DNA of 64,000 nucleotides, taken from NCBI GenBank assembly GCA_032209605.1, contig JASFXZ010000018.1, positions 7,009,904 to 7,073,903 on the forward strand, given 5' to 3'. Positions 45,501 through 54,487 of this stretch are shown piece after piece. The notes beneath the pieces were generated by a model. It ran no database searches and was not told the origin of the DNA. It saw only the letters and a program-made list of their open reading frames with translations. The stretch comes from Mactromeris polynyma. Its lineage: Eukaryota > Mollusca > Bivalvia > Venerida > Mactridae. Numbering within the stretch: the stretch's first letter is position 1; the number at the start of each line of letters is the position of its first letter. A program made the translations under genes and the position numbers.

Positions 45501-48235
45501 TTCTTCAAATCCTGGTAATTAAATTGGTTAATTTTGACAGGCCGTTGGATGGAGGAGTTGATGGAGGAATAGACAGAAGGGGGGCGTGAAACATATCATT
45601 TCAAATCAGTACCTTGAGTTCAGAATGCCATATTGAATTGAAACTATCATATTACAGTGAAACTTCACTTAAAGACAACCTCAATAATATGACCACCTCA
45701 AAATTAAGAACAGGTCCATTTTCACTGTTTTGATCTTTATTCAACCTCAGTGTTAAGACTACCTCAATAAGAATGCCACTTTTCAAGGGTCCTAAGGGTG
45801 GTCTTATTATTGAGGTTTTACTGTATATGGCACGATATTTTCATGTCTCTTGTTCAGAGTTTCATTATTTATTTCAGCATTTTTTATCCAAGTTGTGTTC
45901 ATGATTGGTGCTGGCTACACTATGACGAGAACATCGTGTATGATATGTCTCACTATTGCTGTGGGTATCGGAGGCTTTGCTTGGGGAGGATTCAGTGTGA
46001 ATCATCTTGATATCGCACCTCAGGTATATGGTCCTCATTAGTACCTGGTATGCGAGTCTTATTAAATCATTTCATATAATTATTTGATTCTCCAGTCTGA
46101 TAATCAAATTATGATTGCAGACACATTTTGTGTTCTTAGGAATATAGTTGGTCACATTTCTTGTTTTATCATTAGTTTAATTTAATTATGAGCAGATGTG
46201 TCGGGAATAAGGTGTCAACTGGCAAACCTTGAGGTCGCAGGTTCAAACCCCTTGACCCCCATAACCACTACTCATCAAAAGACACCAGCTTGAGTATTTT
46301 TCAGGGAGTGGACTTGAGAGGAATTCAAATAAGCATCTTTATATTAATTATTTTTTTAACCAGGTTTTCAACGAAAACAGGTTATTAGAATAGCTTTTCG
46401 TTGGGCGGGCGGAGGGCCGGGCGGGCGTCAAACTGGTGGTTTCCGGCAAATAACTTCAGTTCCGTTCATCGTATTGACATCAAACTTGGTGTATAGTAAG
46501 AACATGTGGAGAGCTCGCTTGGGATTGCTTTTGGGTTCGGTCCGTCACTAAAAATAGAAATATGGTTTCCGGCGAATAACTTGAGTTCCTTTCATCGTAT
46601 TGACATCAAACTTGGTGTATAGTAAGAACATGTGGATTGCTTTTGGGTGTGGTCCGTCAAAGGTCAAGGTCACCGTTACTAAAAATAGAAATTTGGTTTC
46701 CGGCGAATAACTTGATTTCCGTTCTTGTATTGACATCAAATTTGGTGTATAGTAAGAACAAGAGCTCACTTGGGATTGCTTTTGGAATAGTTTTGCAAAG
46801 GTCAAGGTCACCGTTTCTAAACTTAGCAATTTGGTTTCCAGCGAATAACTGAAGTTTCGTTGATCATATTGACATGAAACTTAGTGTATAGTAAGAACAT
46901 GTCAAGAGCTCCCATGGGATTGCTTTTGGGTTTGTTCCGTCCAAGGTCAAGGTCACTTAAAATTTAAAAATCAGTTTCCACTTAATATCTTCGCTATGCG
47001 CGGGTGTATTGACATCAACCTTGGTGTATAGTTGTTGCATATATATATAATATATCTAAGTGTGAGTGTGTATATCCATGTATCACCTATGGCACCTTTG
47101 CAGCATTGATGATCATCATGTATTCATTATACAAATTGAGCCTTGGTTACAAATAACTATGTACTAAACCTTGTTTTGGGGCATTGCCCATTTCTTGTTC
47201 ATATGTTTCAATATATCCAGATATTTTCTTTATTGCAGTATGCTAGTATACTGATGGGTATATCCAATACCTTTGCGACTCTACCTGGCATTATAAGCCC
47301 TGCTCTTACAGGAGTCATTGTCTACGAGAAGGTCAGTAATGCTGTATTTTAATACTACATGTATATTCATTCCAATAATGTCCAGTCCTGTTTTCAATAT
47401 GTGCAAAAACATCATTTCCGTTATTGTTATGAAGCTTATAATTTACCCATATATAGAAAATTAGGAAACTTAGAACTGGAGAACAATCATTCAGATAATC
47501 AAATCTGTGAATCTTTGGCAAATGTGGATTATTCAAAGCTTATACCTGTTCTGCAGTAAGTCAATATGTAAGAAAATGTTGGACAATTGAATTAGTTTGG
47601 AACTGAATTTGTAGCATTGTGATTGGACCTTAATTAAAAATATGATTGTTTGCAATGACCTACCTGGAAAACTTGCCATGACCCAAAATGCTTTTGGACA
47701 TTTGTCCAGAGTTTTTTTTTAAATCAAGGAGTGTTGATTTGCATTGTCTCAAGTGATCCATATATTGATGTATGTATAGATGCCTTCAAATGTTCACATA
47801 TTTCTTTGCATATAAGACCATAAGTCCTCTTAAAAACAAAGTACACAAATTACGTAAACAAATATTTCCTACCTATCCAATTTTTCAAAACTGGGTAAGA
47901 TAAAGGTTAACACAGACATTTTTCATTTAGACCTGATGTTGTTTATCTTGATGGGAGCTGTGTAAGCCAAAATTTGAGGGAGAGGGGGGGATTTTTATGC
48001 TGTTTTATATCTAGCTATTGTAATAGTAGGTTCTCTGTATGAAATATCAGTATCTCTGTGACTGCAGGATGATGCTGGTGCATGGCAGATTGTGTTCTAC
48101 ATTGCCGCTGGTGTTTACGTATTTGGTGCAATAGTATATGGACTGCTAGCATCTGGTAATAGACAGAAGTGGGCCGAAGTTCAGACAGGGTACTTACCTC
48201 ATAGTGAGGGGATCGAGGCTGGCCATAGCGATTGA
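36422..48235 (+). CDS. SLC17A5: SLC17 family anion transporter, sialin-like, complete (12 exons)
   Basis: A major-facilitator transporter of the SLC17 family. Sialin exports sialic acid and other acidic sugars from lysosomes with protons; relatives move glutamate or phosphate. Exons are 36422-36581, 40067-40158, 40520-40613, 41333-41478, 41915-42002, 42382-42471, 43346-43479, 44156-44305, 45197-45329, 45878-46023, 47239-47331 and 48068-48235. They total 1,494 nt, giving 497 residues and TGA; human sialin has 495. All introns are GT-AG and frame is kept. The N-terminus carries an acidic dileucine motif, EKHQLL (residues 22-27), like the lysosomal DRTPLL of sialin. Family motifs are [14 protein letters not shown] (TM1), [15 protein letters not shown] (TM2), [23 protein letters not shown] (TM4), [10 protein letters not shown] and [12 protein letters not shown]60, R157, E160, E164 and H172 align with functionally important sialin residues. 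Two NKT glycosylation sites (N73, N81) lie in the first loop. Exact substrate is unproven. Confidence 0.95.
36815..37300 (+). repeat. 46-bp minisatellite, about 10 copies
   Basis: The unit is TTTGATATTGTTTTGTGTCC followed by CCTACCTGTGTATGCCTAGT and AGTCAG. The first two copies have a 5-base longer form (ATTCCTACTAGTTAGTCA), and later copies decay (CCTCCTGGTCAG). The 134-codon open frame over it (37060-37464) is a by-product. Confidence 0.95.
37747..37840 (+). repeat. 37-bp minisatellite, left part
   Basis: About 2.5 units of TATCATGAAGCAATATATTG plus TGGTACATATTGCAG, ending in GCAGTA exactly where the MITE at 37841 begins. The array resumes at 38555. Confidence 0.93.
37841..38554. mobile_element. 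714-bp TA-flanked MITE inserted in a minisatellite
   Basis: The left end CAGTCGAAACCCGTTATGTC and the inverted right end CAGTTGAACCCTGTTATGTC match at 17 of 20 bases. TA flanks both sides (37839-37840, 38555-38556). Removing the element and one TA restores the 37-bp repeat unit without a gap. GTCGAC occurs about seven times inside, mostly near the ends, as ATGTCGACAT-like palindromes. There is no transposase. The end structure suggests a pogo/Tc1-type non-autonomous element. Confidence 0.93.
38555..39152 (+). repeat. 37-bp minisatellite, right part
   Basis: About 16 units with variants CACATTGC/CATATTGC, TATATTG/TATACTG and occasional TATATA expansions. Each unit contains GCAAT...ATTGC, a short inverted repeat. 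Open frames on the minus strand are by-products. Confidence 0.95.
39849..40011. mobile_element. TA-flanked MITE, family 2, copy 3
   Basis: CAGTCAGACCTTGCTCATGC at the left and AACGAGGTCCGACTG at the right, with TA on both sides. It is 163 bp. It lies immediately upstream of SLC17 exon 2, and a 130-codon chance open frame runs through it. Confidence 0.85.
40067..40158 (+). CDS. SLC17A5: SLC17 exon 2: TM1 and first loop
   Basis: 31 residues. The split codon gives C54, then [16 protein letters not shown] and a loop with two N-K-T glycosylation sites. Acceptor TATTGTAG, donor GTATGT. R60 corresponds to human sialin R39, the Salla-disease residue. Confidence 0.93.
40520..40613 (+). CDS. SLC17A5: SLC17 exon 3: TM2
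   Basis: 31 residues plus one base: [19 protein letters not shown], then [12 protein letters not shown], the SLC17 TM2 signature. Acceptor CTTTATAG, donor GTAATA. The lumenal loop before it is shorter than in human sialin. Confidence 0.94.
40729..40950 (+). repeat. Possible tRNA-derived SINE
   Basis: GTGGTATAGTGTTTGTCT resembles a tRNA A-box region and TTTCAATCC, 30 bases later, a decayed B box. A roughly 150-bp unrelated tail follows. Degenerate; no target duplication identified. Confidence 0.4.
40952..41092 (+). mobile_element. AGGGGTTCC-ended element, copy 7 (shortened)
   Basis: AGGGGCTGAATC at the left, TTGACCCTTCAGCCAGATTC inside, and GAGGGAACCCCT at the right. It is internally deleted to 141 bp. 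Confidence 0.8.
41333..41478 (+). CDS. SLC17A5: SLC17 exon 4: TM3-TM4
   Basis: 49 residues from the split G116: [15 protein letters not shown]... to [11 protein letters not shown]121 aligns with human K136, and R157, E160 and E164 with the charged TM4 residues of sialin. Acceptor TTTTCAAG, donor GTATGT. Confidence 0.95.
41816..41911 (+). repeat. 24-bp tandem repeat abutting the exon 5 acceptor
   Basis: Four units of CTGATTGGTTAATATATCCT plus GTTT. The next three bases, CAG (41912-41914), are the splice acceptor. The repeat therefore supplies the branch and pyrimidine region (TCCTGTTT) of this 3' splice site. Confidence 0.92.
41915..42002 (+). CDS. SLC17A5: SLC17 exon 5
   Basis: 29 residues plus one base: [20 protein letters not shown] onward. 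H172 aligns with human sialin H183. Acceptor CCTGTTTCAG, donor GTGAGT. Confidence 0.95.
42382..42471 (+). CDS. SLC17A5: SLC17 exon 6: TM5
   Basis: 30 residues plus one base: [20 protein letters not shown], then [10 protein letters not shown]. Matches sialin GTVISLPLSG..NWTYVFYFF. Acceptor TTCTTTCAG, donor GTAAGT. Confidence 0.94.
42472..43345. other. SLC17 intron 6
   Basis: It holds a diverged family-1 MITE at about 42968-43086. The overlapping short open frames at 42507-43076 have no family resemblance. Confidence 0.65.
42968..43086. mobile_element. MITE family 1, diverged copy
   Basis: ATTACAACCTCACTTAAAGA at the left and TGGTCATATTATTGAAGTTT..ACTG at the right, with TA following. The left terminus is mutated. 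Same family as 45655, 56600 and 59453. Confidence 0.75.
43346..43479 (+). CDS. SLC17A5: SLC17 exon 7: TM6 and central loop
   Basis: 45 residues: [20 protein letters not shown] (human [20 protein letters not shown]), [13 protein letters not shown] and a short cytoplasmic loop. Acceptor TATATTCAG, donor GTAGGT. Confidence 0.95.
43480..44155. other. SLC17 intron 7
   Basis: A 676-bp intron; no repeat or other feature recognised. Confidence 0.6.
44156..44305 (+). CDS. SLC17A5: SLC17 exon 8: TM7
   Basis: 50 residues: [20 protein letters not shown], then [17 protein letters not shown]. Matches sialin [20 protein letters not shown]. Acceptor TTATTTCAG, donor GTATGT. Confidence 0.95.
44306..45196. 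other. SLC17 intron 8
   Basis: 44515-44760 looks like a dispersed repeat (GTCTGTCCGTCAGTCTGTCT, ending GTCCTATGGACATATTTCT), a style seen in molluscan genomes. A second block at about 44990-45075 (GACCAGTCTCGGAACTATTG) is related, inverted, to about 50820-50910. Confidence 0.5.
45197..45329 (+). CDS. SLC17A5: SLC17 exon 9: TM8
   Basis: 44 residues plus one base: [29 protein letters not shown] and [10 protein letters not shown] (human CVRRIFSLIG). Acceptor TTTCTAG, donor GTAAGA. Confidence 0.95.
45655..45823. mobile_element. MITE family 1, TA-flanked copy
   Basis: CAGTGAAACTTCACTTAAAG at the left and GGTCTTATTATTGAGGTTTT..ACTG at the right, TA on both sides, 169 bp. It lies in SLC17 intron 9, ending 54 bp before exon 10. 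Confidence 0.88.
45878..46023 (+). CDS. SLC17A5: SLC17 exon 10: TM9-TM10
   Basis: 49 residues: [14 protein letters not shown]... to [18 protein letters not shown]; the last block is nearly identical to sialin GGFCSSGFSINHLDIAP. Acceptor TATTTCAG, donor GTATAT. Confidence 0.95.
46185..46345 (+). repeat. SINE-like element with B box
   Basis: CTTGAGGTCGCAGGTTCAAA followed by CCCC is a good RNA polymerase III B box (GGTTCAAACCC). The upstream A box is unclear. The tail CAGCTTGAGTATTTTTCAGG resembles invertebrate SINE bodies. Confidence 0.55.
46362..47035 (+). repeat. Five-unit ~130-bp tandem element with AGGTCAAGGTCA motifs
   Basis: GGTTTCCGGC-type starts recur at about 46438, 46563, 46696, 46830 and 46972. 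Each unit contains ATTGACATCAAACTTGGTGT plus ATAGTAAGAACATG. The GC-rich leader TTGGGCGGGCGGAGGGCCGG precedes them. AGGTCAAGGTCA occurs at 46661, 46799 and 46944. Similar sequences are common in bivalve introns as I recall, but I cannot search here. Confidence 0.85.
47239..47331 (+). CDS. SLC17A5: SLC17 exon 11: TM11
   Basis: 31 residues: [31 protein letters not shown]; human [20 protein letters not shown]. Acceptor TATTGCAG, donor GTCAGT. Confidence 0.95.
47332..48067. other. SLC17 intron 11
   Basis: A 736-bp intron; nothing recognised beyond a poly-G/A stretch near 47979-47990. Confidence 0.6.
48068..48235 (+). CDS. SLC17A5: SLC17 exon 12: TM12 and C-terminus
   Basis: 55 residues and [23 protein letters not shown] (human [20 protein letters not shown]), [13 protein letters not shown] and the tail [15 protein letters not shown]. 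Acceptor GACTGCAG. The tail has a possible tyrosine-type signal GYLP but no clear known motif. Confidence 0.95.
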   Translation, partial: DDAGAWQIVFYIAAGVYVFGAIVYGLLASGNRQKWAEVQTGYLPHSEGIEAGHSD

Positions 48236-48937
48236 ACTGTGCTGAATCACAATGGTTGAAATCTAGCTGGTAGCAATTATTGGTAATGGCTAGTCACTGT
48301 GAAATCTAGTCATAAAAGATTGATGCTACATACGTATATATTTTCTTAAATATCTTTTGTTGTTTTTATTGTGTCAGTTTGTGCTTTATGTGATTCCAGT
48401 ATATATATATTTAAATATAGCTTTATATTTGCATATTTCCATCTACATTTAATGTTATGACATCCATAATTATTTTGGTCTAACCATAGGCATGGTAGGT
48501 GTATTGTGGGGGAATTTAGACTGCCAATGATGGGTGGGATTTTTACAAGCCCATAAAATATAATTTCCAGGAATTTTTGTACAGGAGATGTTTTGACAAT
48601 TTGAACTCGTCCCATCCTGGGAATTTGACAAAACTCACTGTTTCAGGGGTGGAATTTTTTGTCCAAAAGTATTTTTAATAGGTTTGTGCTCATGTATTTT
48701 GCACATTCGGTATCATTTTCCTATTCAATAATTTGTTAATCTAGGTACCTTAAATAGATTTTGACATTCCTTTCTTCTTGAATGCTGTATCATTCTTTCA
48801 TCAATTCATCTTTCAATTATCTGATTTTTGTATTCATTAAAAAGTGATGGTAATTATATATCTAATTACATGTAATTGGAATACTGCTGAAATGTAAATC
48901 TCATGGTAATTTACATTAATTATTCATAATACATACA

Positions 48938-49436
48938 TGTGAACCTTTTCTGAAGGCAAATCAGGAGATTGCATCACGGAAAGCAGGAGATTGAGACTCA
49001 AAACGGGAGATCTTTTTGTGTGGCTGAAATTTTGTCAATATCATGTCTTCATCCGTATCATAAGCTTTTAATAGCAATATTCTGCAAATTAACTCATAAT
49101 CTGGGGTTCTTCCCTTTAATAGTCGCAAATTAACACTTTCATTGCCAATTGTCACATCTGAATACAATAGAAAGCGTGAAACTTGAATAAACAACATGAC
49201 AAGCGAGGGTCACGTCGTATTTTGATCATCTATTTAACGATTTTCGAACTGATATCCCGATTTTACACTTTCGGTTATCCGTTTGACAAGTTATTTCAGC
49301 GATCCATTTGGGAATGAACTAAATAATACCCCATAACAAGAATTGACGAAAATCGGGAGATCGCGGCTCCCGACCGGGAGAGTGTGAGTTGGCTGTCAAA
49401 TCCAGGAGTCTCCCGCGGAAATCAGGAGAGTTCACA
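48938..49436. mobile_element. Possible 500-bp inverted-ended DNA element
   Basis: TGTGAACCTTTTCTGAAGGC at the left and (inverted right end) TGTGAACTCTCCTGATTTCC share the first seven bases. CAT abuts both sides. CAGGAGATTG, CGGGAGATC and CAGGAGAG motifs recur inside. There is no ORF of note. Class unknown. Confidence 0.5.
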
Positions 49437-49744
49437 TGCATGATAATAATATCAAGTTGTTACAACTTATAGCCTTTCATTAGTGACATCTTTAACATTG
49501 CCTGTCAGGTACATTCTTCAGTCTTCCTATTTGTTACACAATATATGTATAAATCATAACACACTTGTACTATTCAAATTGATATAATAATCCTATACTA
49601 TTTTTATATTAATCACATAACACACTATGTTCTTTATTTCTATCAGTAAAATTTGAAGAAATTATAGAACATGGTTGTAGAAAATATTTTTATATATTTT
49701 CATGAAATATATATATATATATATCACATAATAATTACCGCAAT

Positions 49745-49990
49745 CTTGCTATCATAGTAACTATCAGATGCAGGCATAATAGCTATCACGTACACACAAT
49801 CATACTGTTTATTGCATGCACACATAATAACTCTTGCATGCACTCAAAAAACTATCACATGCACACGTAATAACTCTTGCATGCACATTTAATAACTATT
49901 GGATGTGCACATAATGACTATTGCATGCACAAAAAACATTCATACATATAAGAAAACTACTATGCATATTTGTAATAAGTATTGCATACA
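49745..49990 (+). repeat. Degenerate tandem repeat rich in TGCATGCACA
   Basis: About eight irregular units of roughly 25-30 bp built from ATAACTATTGCATGCACACA variants. TGCATGCACACAT is alternating purine-pyrimidine and could adopt Z-DNA; that is inference. Confidence 0.7.
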
Positions 49991-50243
49991 AATGTAAAAA
50001 ACATTTTATGCACATGTTCAAGAAATTTAGCCTATATTCCATGTACCTTCAGTGCTACCACAATTTCTTGCAAGTAATAGCTAAATTGCATGTACATATG
50101 TCTGCAGTATCCAGATGATTTATTCCAACATTTTCCCCCATTATTATACTTACACCAACTTATCTATTTTTGGTAATTTGAGAAATTGTTTAGTCATGGA
50201 CTTAATTGAAATGTGAATTTTGAAAACAATCAACTAAGATGGT

Positions 50244-50416
50244 AGGGGTGCTGAATCTCAAGGTTCAATGTAATAATTTTTGACCAGATTTTACCATTTT
50301 ATAGCCAAATCACACATAATTCAAAGAAAAATTGACCCTTCAGCCAGAATCTTTCGAGTCAAAATGTGGCTTTGTGGAAATTCCAGGGGTCAAATCAAGG
50401 GTCAAATGGAACCCCT
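50244..50416 (+). mobile_element. AGGGGTTCC-ended element, copy 8
   Basis: AGGGGTGCTGAATCTCAAGG at the left, TTGACCCTTCAGCCAGAATC inside, and CAAATGGAACCCCT at the right. The first inverted bases are partly deleted. Confidence 0.85.
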
Positions 50417-52193
50417 AATTGGATTGGTATGACACTCTCATAAATAAATGTACCATGATCTTATCATCTGCATGATCTATCCATTAGTCCATTAATTTCC
50501 ATGTGCAGGATTGTTTAAATATTATAGTCTAAGACTTATGTATTTATGTTACAGACTTTATATTGCTAACTGGAAGTGGAATTATACTTACATCTGTTCC
50601 TTGCTTTACTCTGGTTTTATTTTTCTTTAAATTGAAGCCAATTTCAGGTTTTGACAATCAGTGTGACCGTCATATTTGTGTATGTATAGTTTAGTAATGC
50701 TTACAATTTTGTGCATGCATGTTTTACATTGATGGACCAAACATTGTGAGGACCAAACTTTATCATATCACATAATACACATTTTTGTTTTCATTAATCA
50801 GATAATACAGGGTCTGAGATTATAAACTCTGTTTTGAGACCAGTCTCAGAATGCAGCCTGGTCAATGGGCAATTTTAAGACTGGTGAGATACAACCAATC
50901 AGGTACATTGTACTTAAGTTATGGAAATTCTCTCCAAAGTCAGTCATATAACTCGAGACCGTATATACCAGATATGTTTTGGTCAAGATATGAACATGTA
51001 AAGTTTATTGAATGCATGTACATGTATCTGATATTTTTATAAATAAAGTGGACTTTGGCAAGAAATATGTTATTAACTGTGTATATTGTTATCAAAAGGA
51101 TTTTGTTATGTTGCAATTTTATTTCCATGACATTTAAAAATACAGTGCACATCACAGTATGTATAAGTGCTGTGCAGGTGTGGATGTATGATAGTGTTAC
51201 GCCATTATGTCAAAAGTTCCTGTGTCAAATGTCCAATGCTTTGATGTTCCAATCCAATAAATAAATTCGAAATATTCAGAAATTTGCCAACAAAAATATT
51301 TTATTTTAAAAAGATATACTTGGCATCCTTTCAATGTCACACATTTTGGTATGACTACGATATTGATATAACAAACATATCGAGGGGTAGAAGTAAAACA
51401 AGTCTATATGCTTATTTATTTGTATGCAACCAGACTATTTTCACTTTCAAACTTCAAAATCATGTTTAACACATCGTATTTCTATATTTGCTAATATCTT
51501 ACGCATATATTAGTGCGGCAACAATTAACAGAGATTTGATATTTTCAGTTATTTTCTCAGAGTTCGGTTCAGTACTGTCTTACGAATATTCAATTTGGTA
51601 CGTCAAATGAATTTTTTATTCCTGAAGCAATATTCTGGTTAGATGACTCATTATCTTTCAGTTACACAGCTATTGGAATAGTTCACTTATATAGCAGGAC
51701 ATGAAGTTCTGTCTCTAGGCATTGCTCTGCTTAATTCATTGTTCTAATTCTACTTCCCTAGTCAAATGTTCATGTCCGGTAATAACACGTCATTAAACTG
51801 TCAGTTATTGAGAATTTTATATAATTATTTATATAATTTAACGAATTTGGTATTTATTGAAACCAAATCAAATCATGACTTATATCATTGCATATCTTTA
51901 TCTACGTTACATTATTGTTGTATATTATGAGGTTGTTATAAGATCTGTGTATTTTGATCTGTTCTATAGATATATTTATTTCGTTACTGTTATATTTTTC
52001 TGAGTTTAAGACTAAGTGGTCCCGTGCTACTTAACTCGTAAATGTTACTTTATCCGATATGCTTTGGTACATTTTCTGAGACACTACAAAGATTGGAATT
52101 TAATAAATTGTCAGTTTTAAGCATTTTATATATATTTCAGTTCACTTTTCATGCTCCATATTTTTTCATATAAATTATTTCCTTGTACCATCT

Positions 52194-52445
52194 CCCTTGG
52201 CCGAGTTTTTAAAGGCATTTGCCTCGAGAGTGGGAAGTCAAATATTTGAATTCCAGTAAGGGTCCGTTTCAGCATGGCCAGTTGGTGAGCCACGTGCAAG
52301 TTAAATAATGATTACCGATACTGTTTTCCAACCTGCCTGGTGCCGCGCATTGAAGGATAGGCATCGGGAAGGAAGCGCTCAGAAATTTTTTGTCTCACAA
52401 GTCAGAAAATAGCTGGCCCTTTAAATAGTGGTGGCACTAGGCACT
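52194..52445 (+). repeat. tRNA-derived SINE (Leu/Ser-like head)
   Basis: TTGGCCGAGTTTTTAAAGGC matches a tRNA-Leu/Ser A-box region (TGGCCGAGTGGTTAAGGC), and ATTTGAATTCC matches a B box about 45 bases later. A roughly 180-bp body follows (GGTGCCGCGCATTGAAGGAT). Confidence 0.65.
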
Positions 52446-52715
52446 ATAGTAAATAAATAGTTCTCATATATACCTGTATACATATTACATTTTTCAATTC
52501 TCCCTAATCAGACGTTGTTTGATGTTACAGATGTTTTAGCATAATGTTCATTGACTTTCAGACAAATAGTTTGACAGTTCTTTTGAGCCTCATTTCATAC
52601 TAAAATATAATATAATGTACATGGTAACAGCTGTTGGACCAATTATTTATATTGTCTTATATATTATGTTGTATTTGTTTTTTATCGATGTTTGTTATGA
52701 AGTATTGTGAAAGAA

Positions 52716-52721
52716 AATAAA
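52716..52721 (+). other. Candidate polyadenylation signal (plus strand)
   Basis: An AATAAA in AAGAAAATAAAAGATTC is followed by the T-rich CATGTTTTTTTTCTTC about 15 bases on, a good cleavage-site context. It would give SLC17 a 4.5-kb 3' UTR; nearer signals may be used instead. Confidence 0.4.
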
Positions 52722-53780
52722 AGATTCAAATCATGTTTTTTTTCTTCATATAATCGCTTCCCTCCATTGATCAATTTAATGTTTAGTTTACAAAATCAAT
52801 ATGCACAATGTCATACATTGTCAAGGCTTTGAAACTTCGATAGCAAAATAAGGGCATTCATAAGAATGACAACAATTCCAAGGATTTATATTTTATTATT
52901 TCATTCCTACAATAAGTCAAACTTAACAAAAGTTATACAAAAATGGTACATCAGACAAAGCATAAAAGTGCCCCGATACATAATTAATGTTTGATTGCTT
53001 ATTTTGAACAGATTTACAATGAACATCAATTTCAATGATCATGAAAGTGTATGTGTCTATTTGAAATACAAAAAAGGGCTGTATGGGAAACTGTTTTATG
53101 AGCATATAAACAGAGATGTGACAGTTCCTCATGCAGCCCTTGAATAGCTTTGACTAGAAGCACAATGGCTCTACTAGTCCAATCTGAAAACATGGGTAAA
53201 GGTAGTTCTGGTCTCGAATAAAGTCTGCCATTAACAGTTGTGATGCAGAAGACATCTCACCTTACAGCTGAATTGAATACACACATTATCTTAGCAACAA
53301 CTAATTGTTAATATCTGAAAACCTTTCATAACATACACAGCAAAGAGGAAGCACAATTAGCAAGGCACAGCCTCACACAAGTGGCAACTCTTCCAACAGT
53401 TGGTACATTTACAGACCTGAGGATAGAGGCAAGTTTTGTATAGAGGTAAAGACTGGAGCCTAGTCTAACAATCCAGACAGTCGTACACTATACAATCTGA
53501 ATGCAAGCCTCGTAATAAGGGCGCTGATGATATGTCAGAGAAAAACTAAACTGTCTACACAGATACGTCGTTTACTTCCGATCAGTGCAGGGACTTCCTA
53601 GTACATGCTGTTCGGCGGAGTTTTCTTTATTACAGCCAACTGAAACATAAAGAAATATCCAAGTAAAATAACATACAGGGTGACCTCTACAGAGTGGCCC
53701 TGTCTTTAGCAACAACATCACGTCAACAGTGGTATCAATTGTTTTGCCGAAAGAATTCATCACCAATTAAAGCTCTCTCA

Positions 53781-54084
53781 AGAGCAACAACATATCAACA
53801 ACAGCCCAATTGTGTTTCAAAAATGATGTTGCTTTGAGGAGCAACAACATATCAACAACAGCCAAACTGTGTCTCAAACATGATGTTGCTTTGAGGAGCA
53901 ACAACGTATCAACCCCACCAAACTGTGTCTCAAACATGATGTTGCTTTGAGGAGCAACAACGTATCAACCCCACCAAACTGTGTCTCAAACATGATGTTG
54001 CTTTGAGGAGCAACAACGTATCAACCCCACCAAACTGTGTCTCAAAAATAATGTTGCTTTGAGGAGCAACAAAATATCAACAAC
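53781..54084 (+). repeat. 56-57-bp tandem repeat with a hairpin in each unit
   Basis: Five full units and a partial: AGGAGCAACAACGTATCAAC, CCCACCAAACTGTGTCTCAA, ACATGATGTTGCTTTG. GTTGCT...AGCAAC at each unit boundary can form a 6-bp stem with a TTGAGG loop. Units 3-5 are nearly identical, showing recent expansion. Confidence 0.93.
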
Positions 54085-54487
54085 TTTGAAGAGGTTGTAC
54101 TATACTATAATAGTAGTATATGTACATGTATATGCAGTCCATGTACATATATTATTATACAAATTAGCCAAGTAGATATTACCACTTGTTGCTGCCACTT
54201 GAATAATATCAAAATTGAAACAACTAGGGTGTAAAATCTATAATAAAATCAACATTTTATTAGTAGCATTTCTGTCAAACAGAAAAATTAAATAAAGTAT
54301 CATAACTACCAAGTACAAGGTATGATGGCAAGCATCCAAGCATTAATTCCTCAATGCTACACTTAAAATTTGGGATCAAATTTTCAAAGCCTGTATTCAC
54401 TATACATTACAAGGAGTTCTTATTTGGGTGATGATTGCGAAAGTGTGATGTTGGGAGAACCCTTAAACCAGGCTTAAACCCCCAGTG

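Larger units (their letters stand above)
46024..47238. other. SLC17 intron 10
   Basis: It holds a SINE-like stretch (about 46185-46345) and a five-unit tandem element with AGGTCA repeats (46362-47035). Confidence 0.7.
48236..52735 (+). other. SLC17 3' UTR and downstream DNA
   Basis: No coding exon recognised. AATAAA hexamers occur at 50443, about 51043, about 51256 and 52716; which is used cannot be told. The region holds an inverted-ended element (48938-49436), a degenerate alternating purine-pyrimidine repeat (49745-49990), an AGGGGTTCC copy (50244-50416) and a tRNA-derived SINE (52194-52445). Confidence 0.5.

Noticed and set aside
46185..46345. tRNA gene suggested by a clear B box
   Set aside because: There is no complete cloverleaf or proper A box; it fits a SINE.
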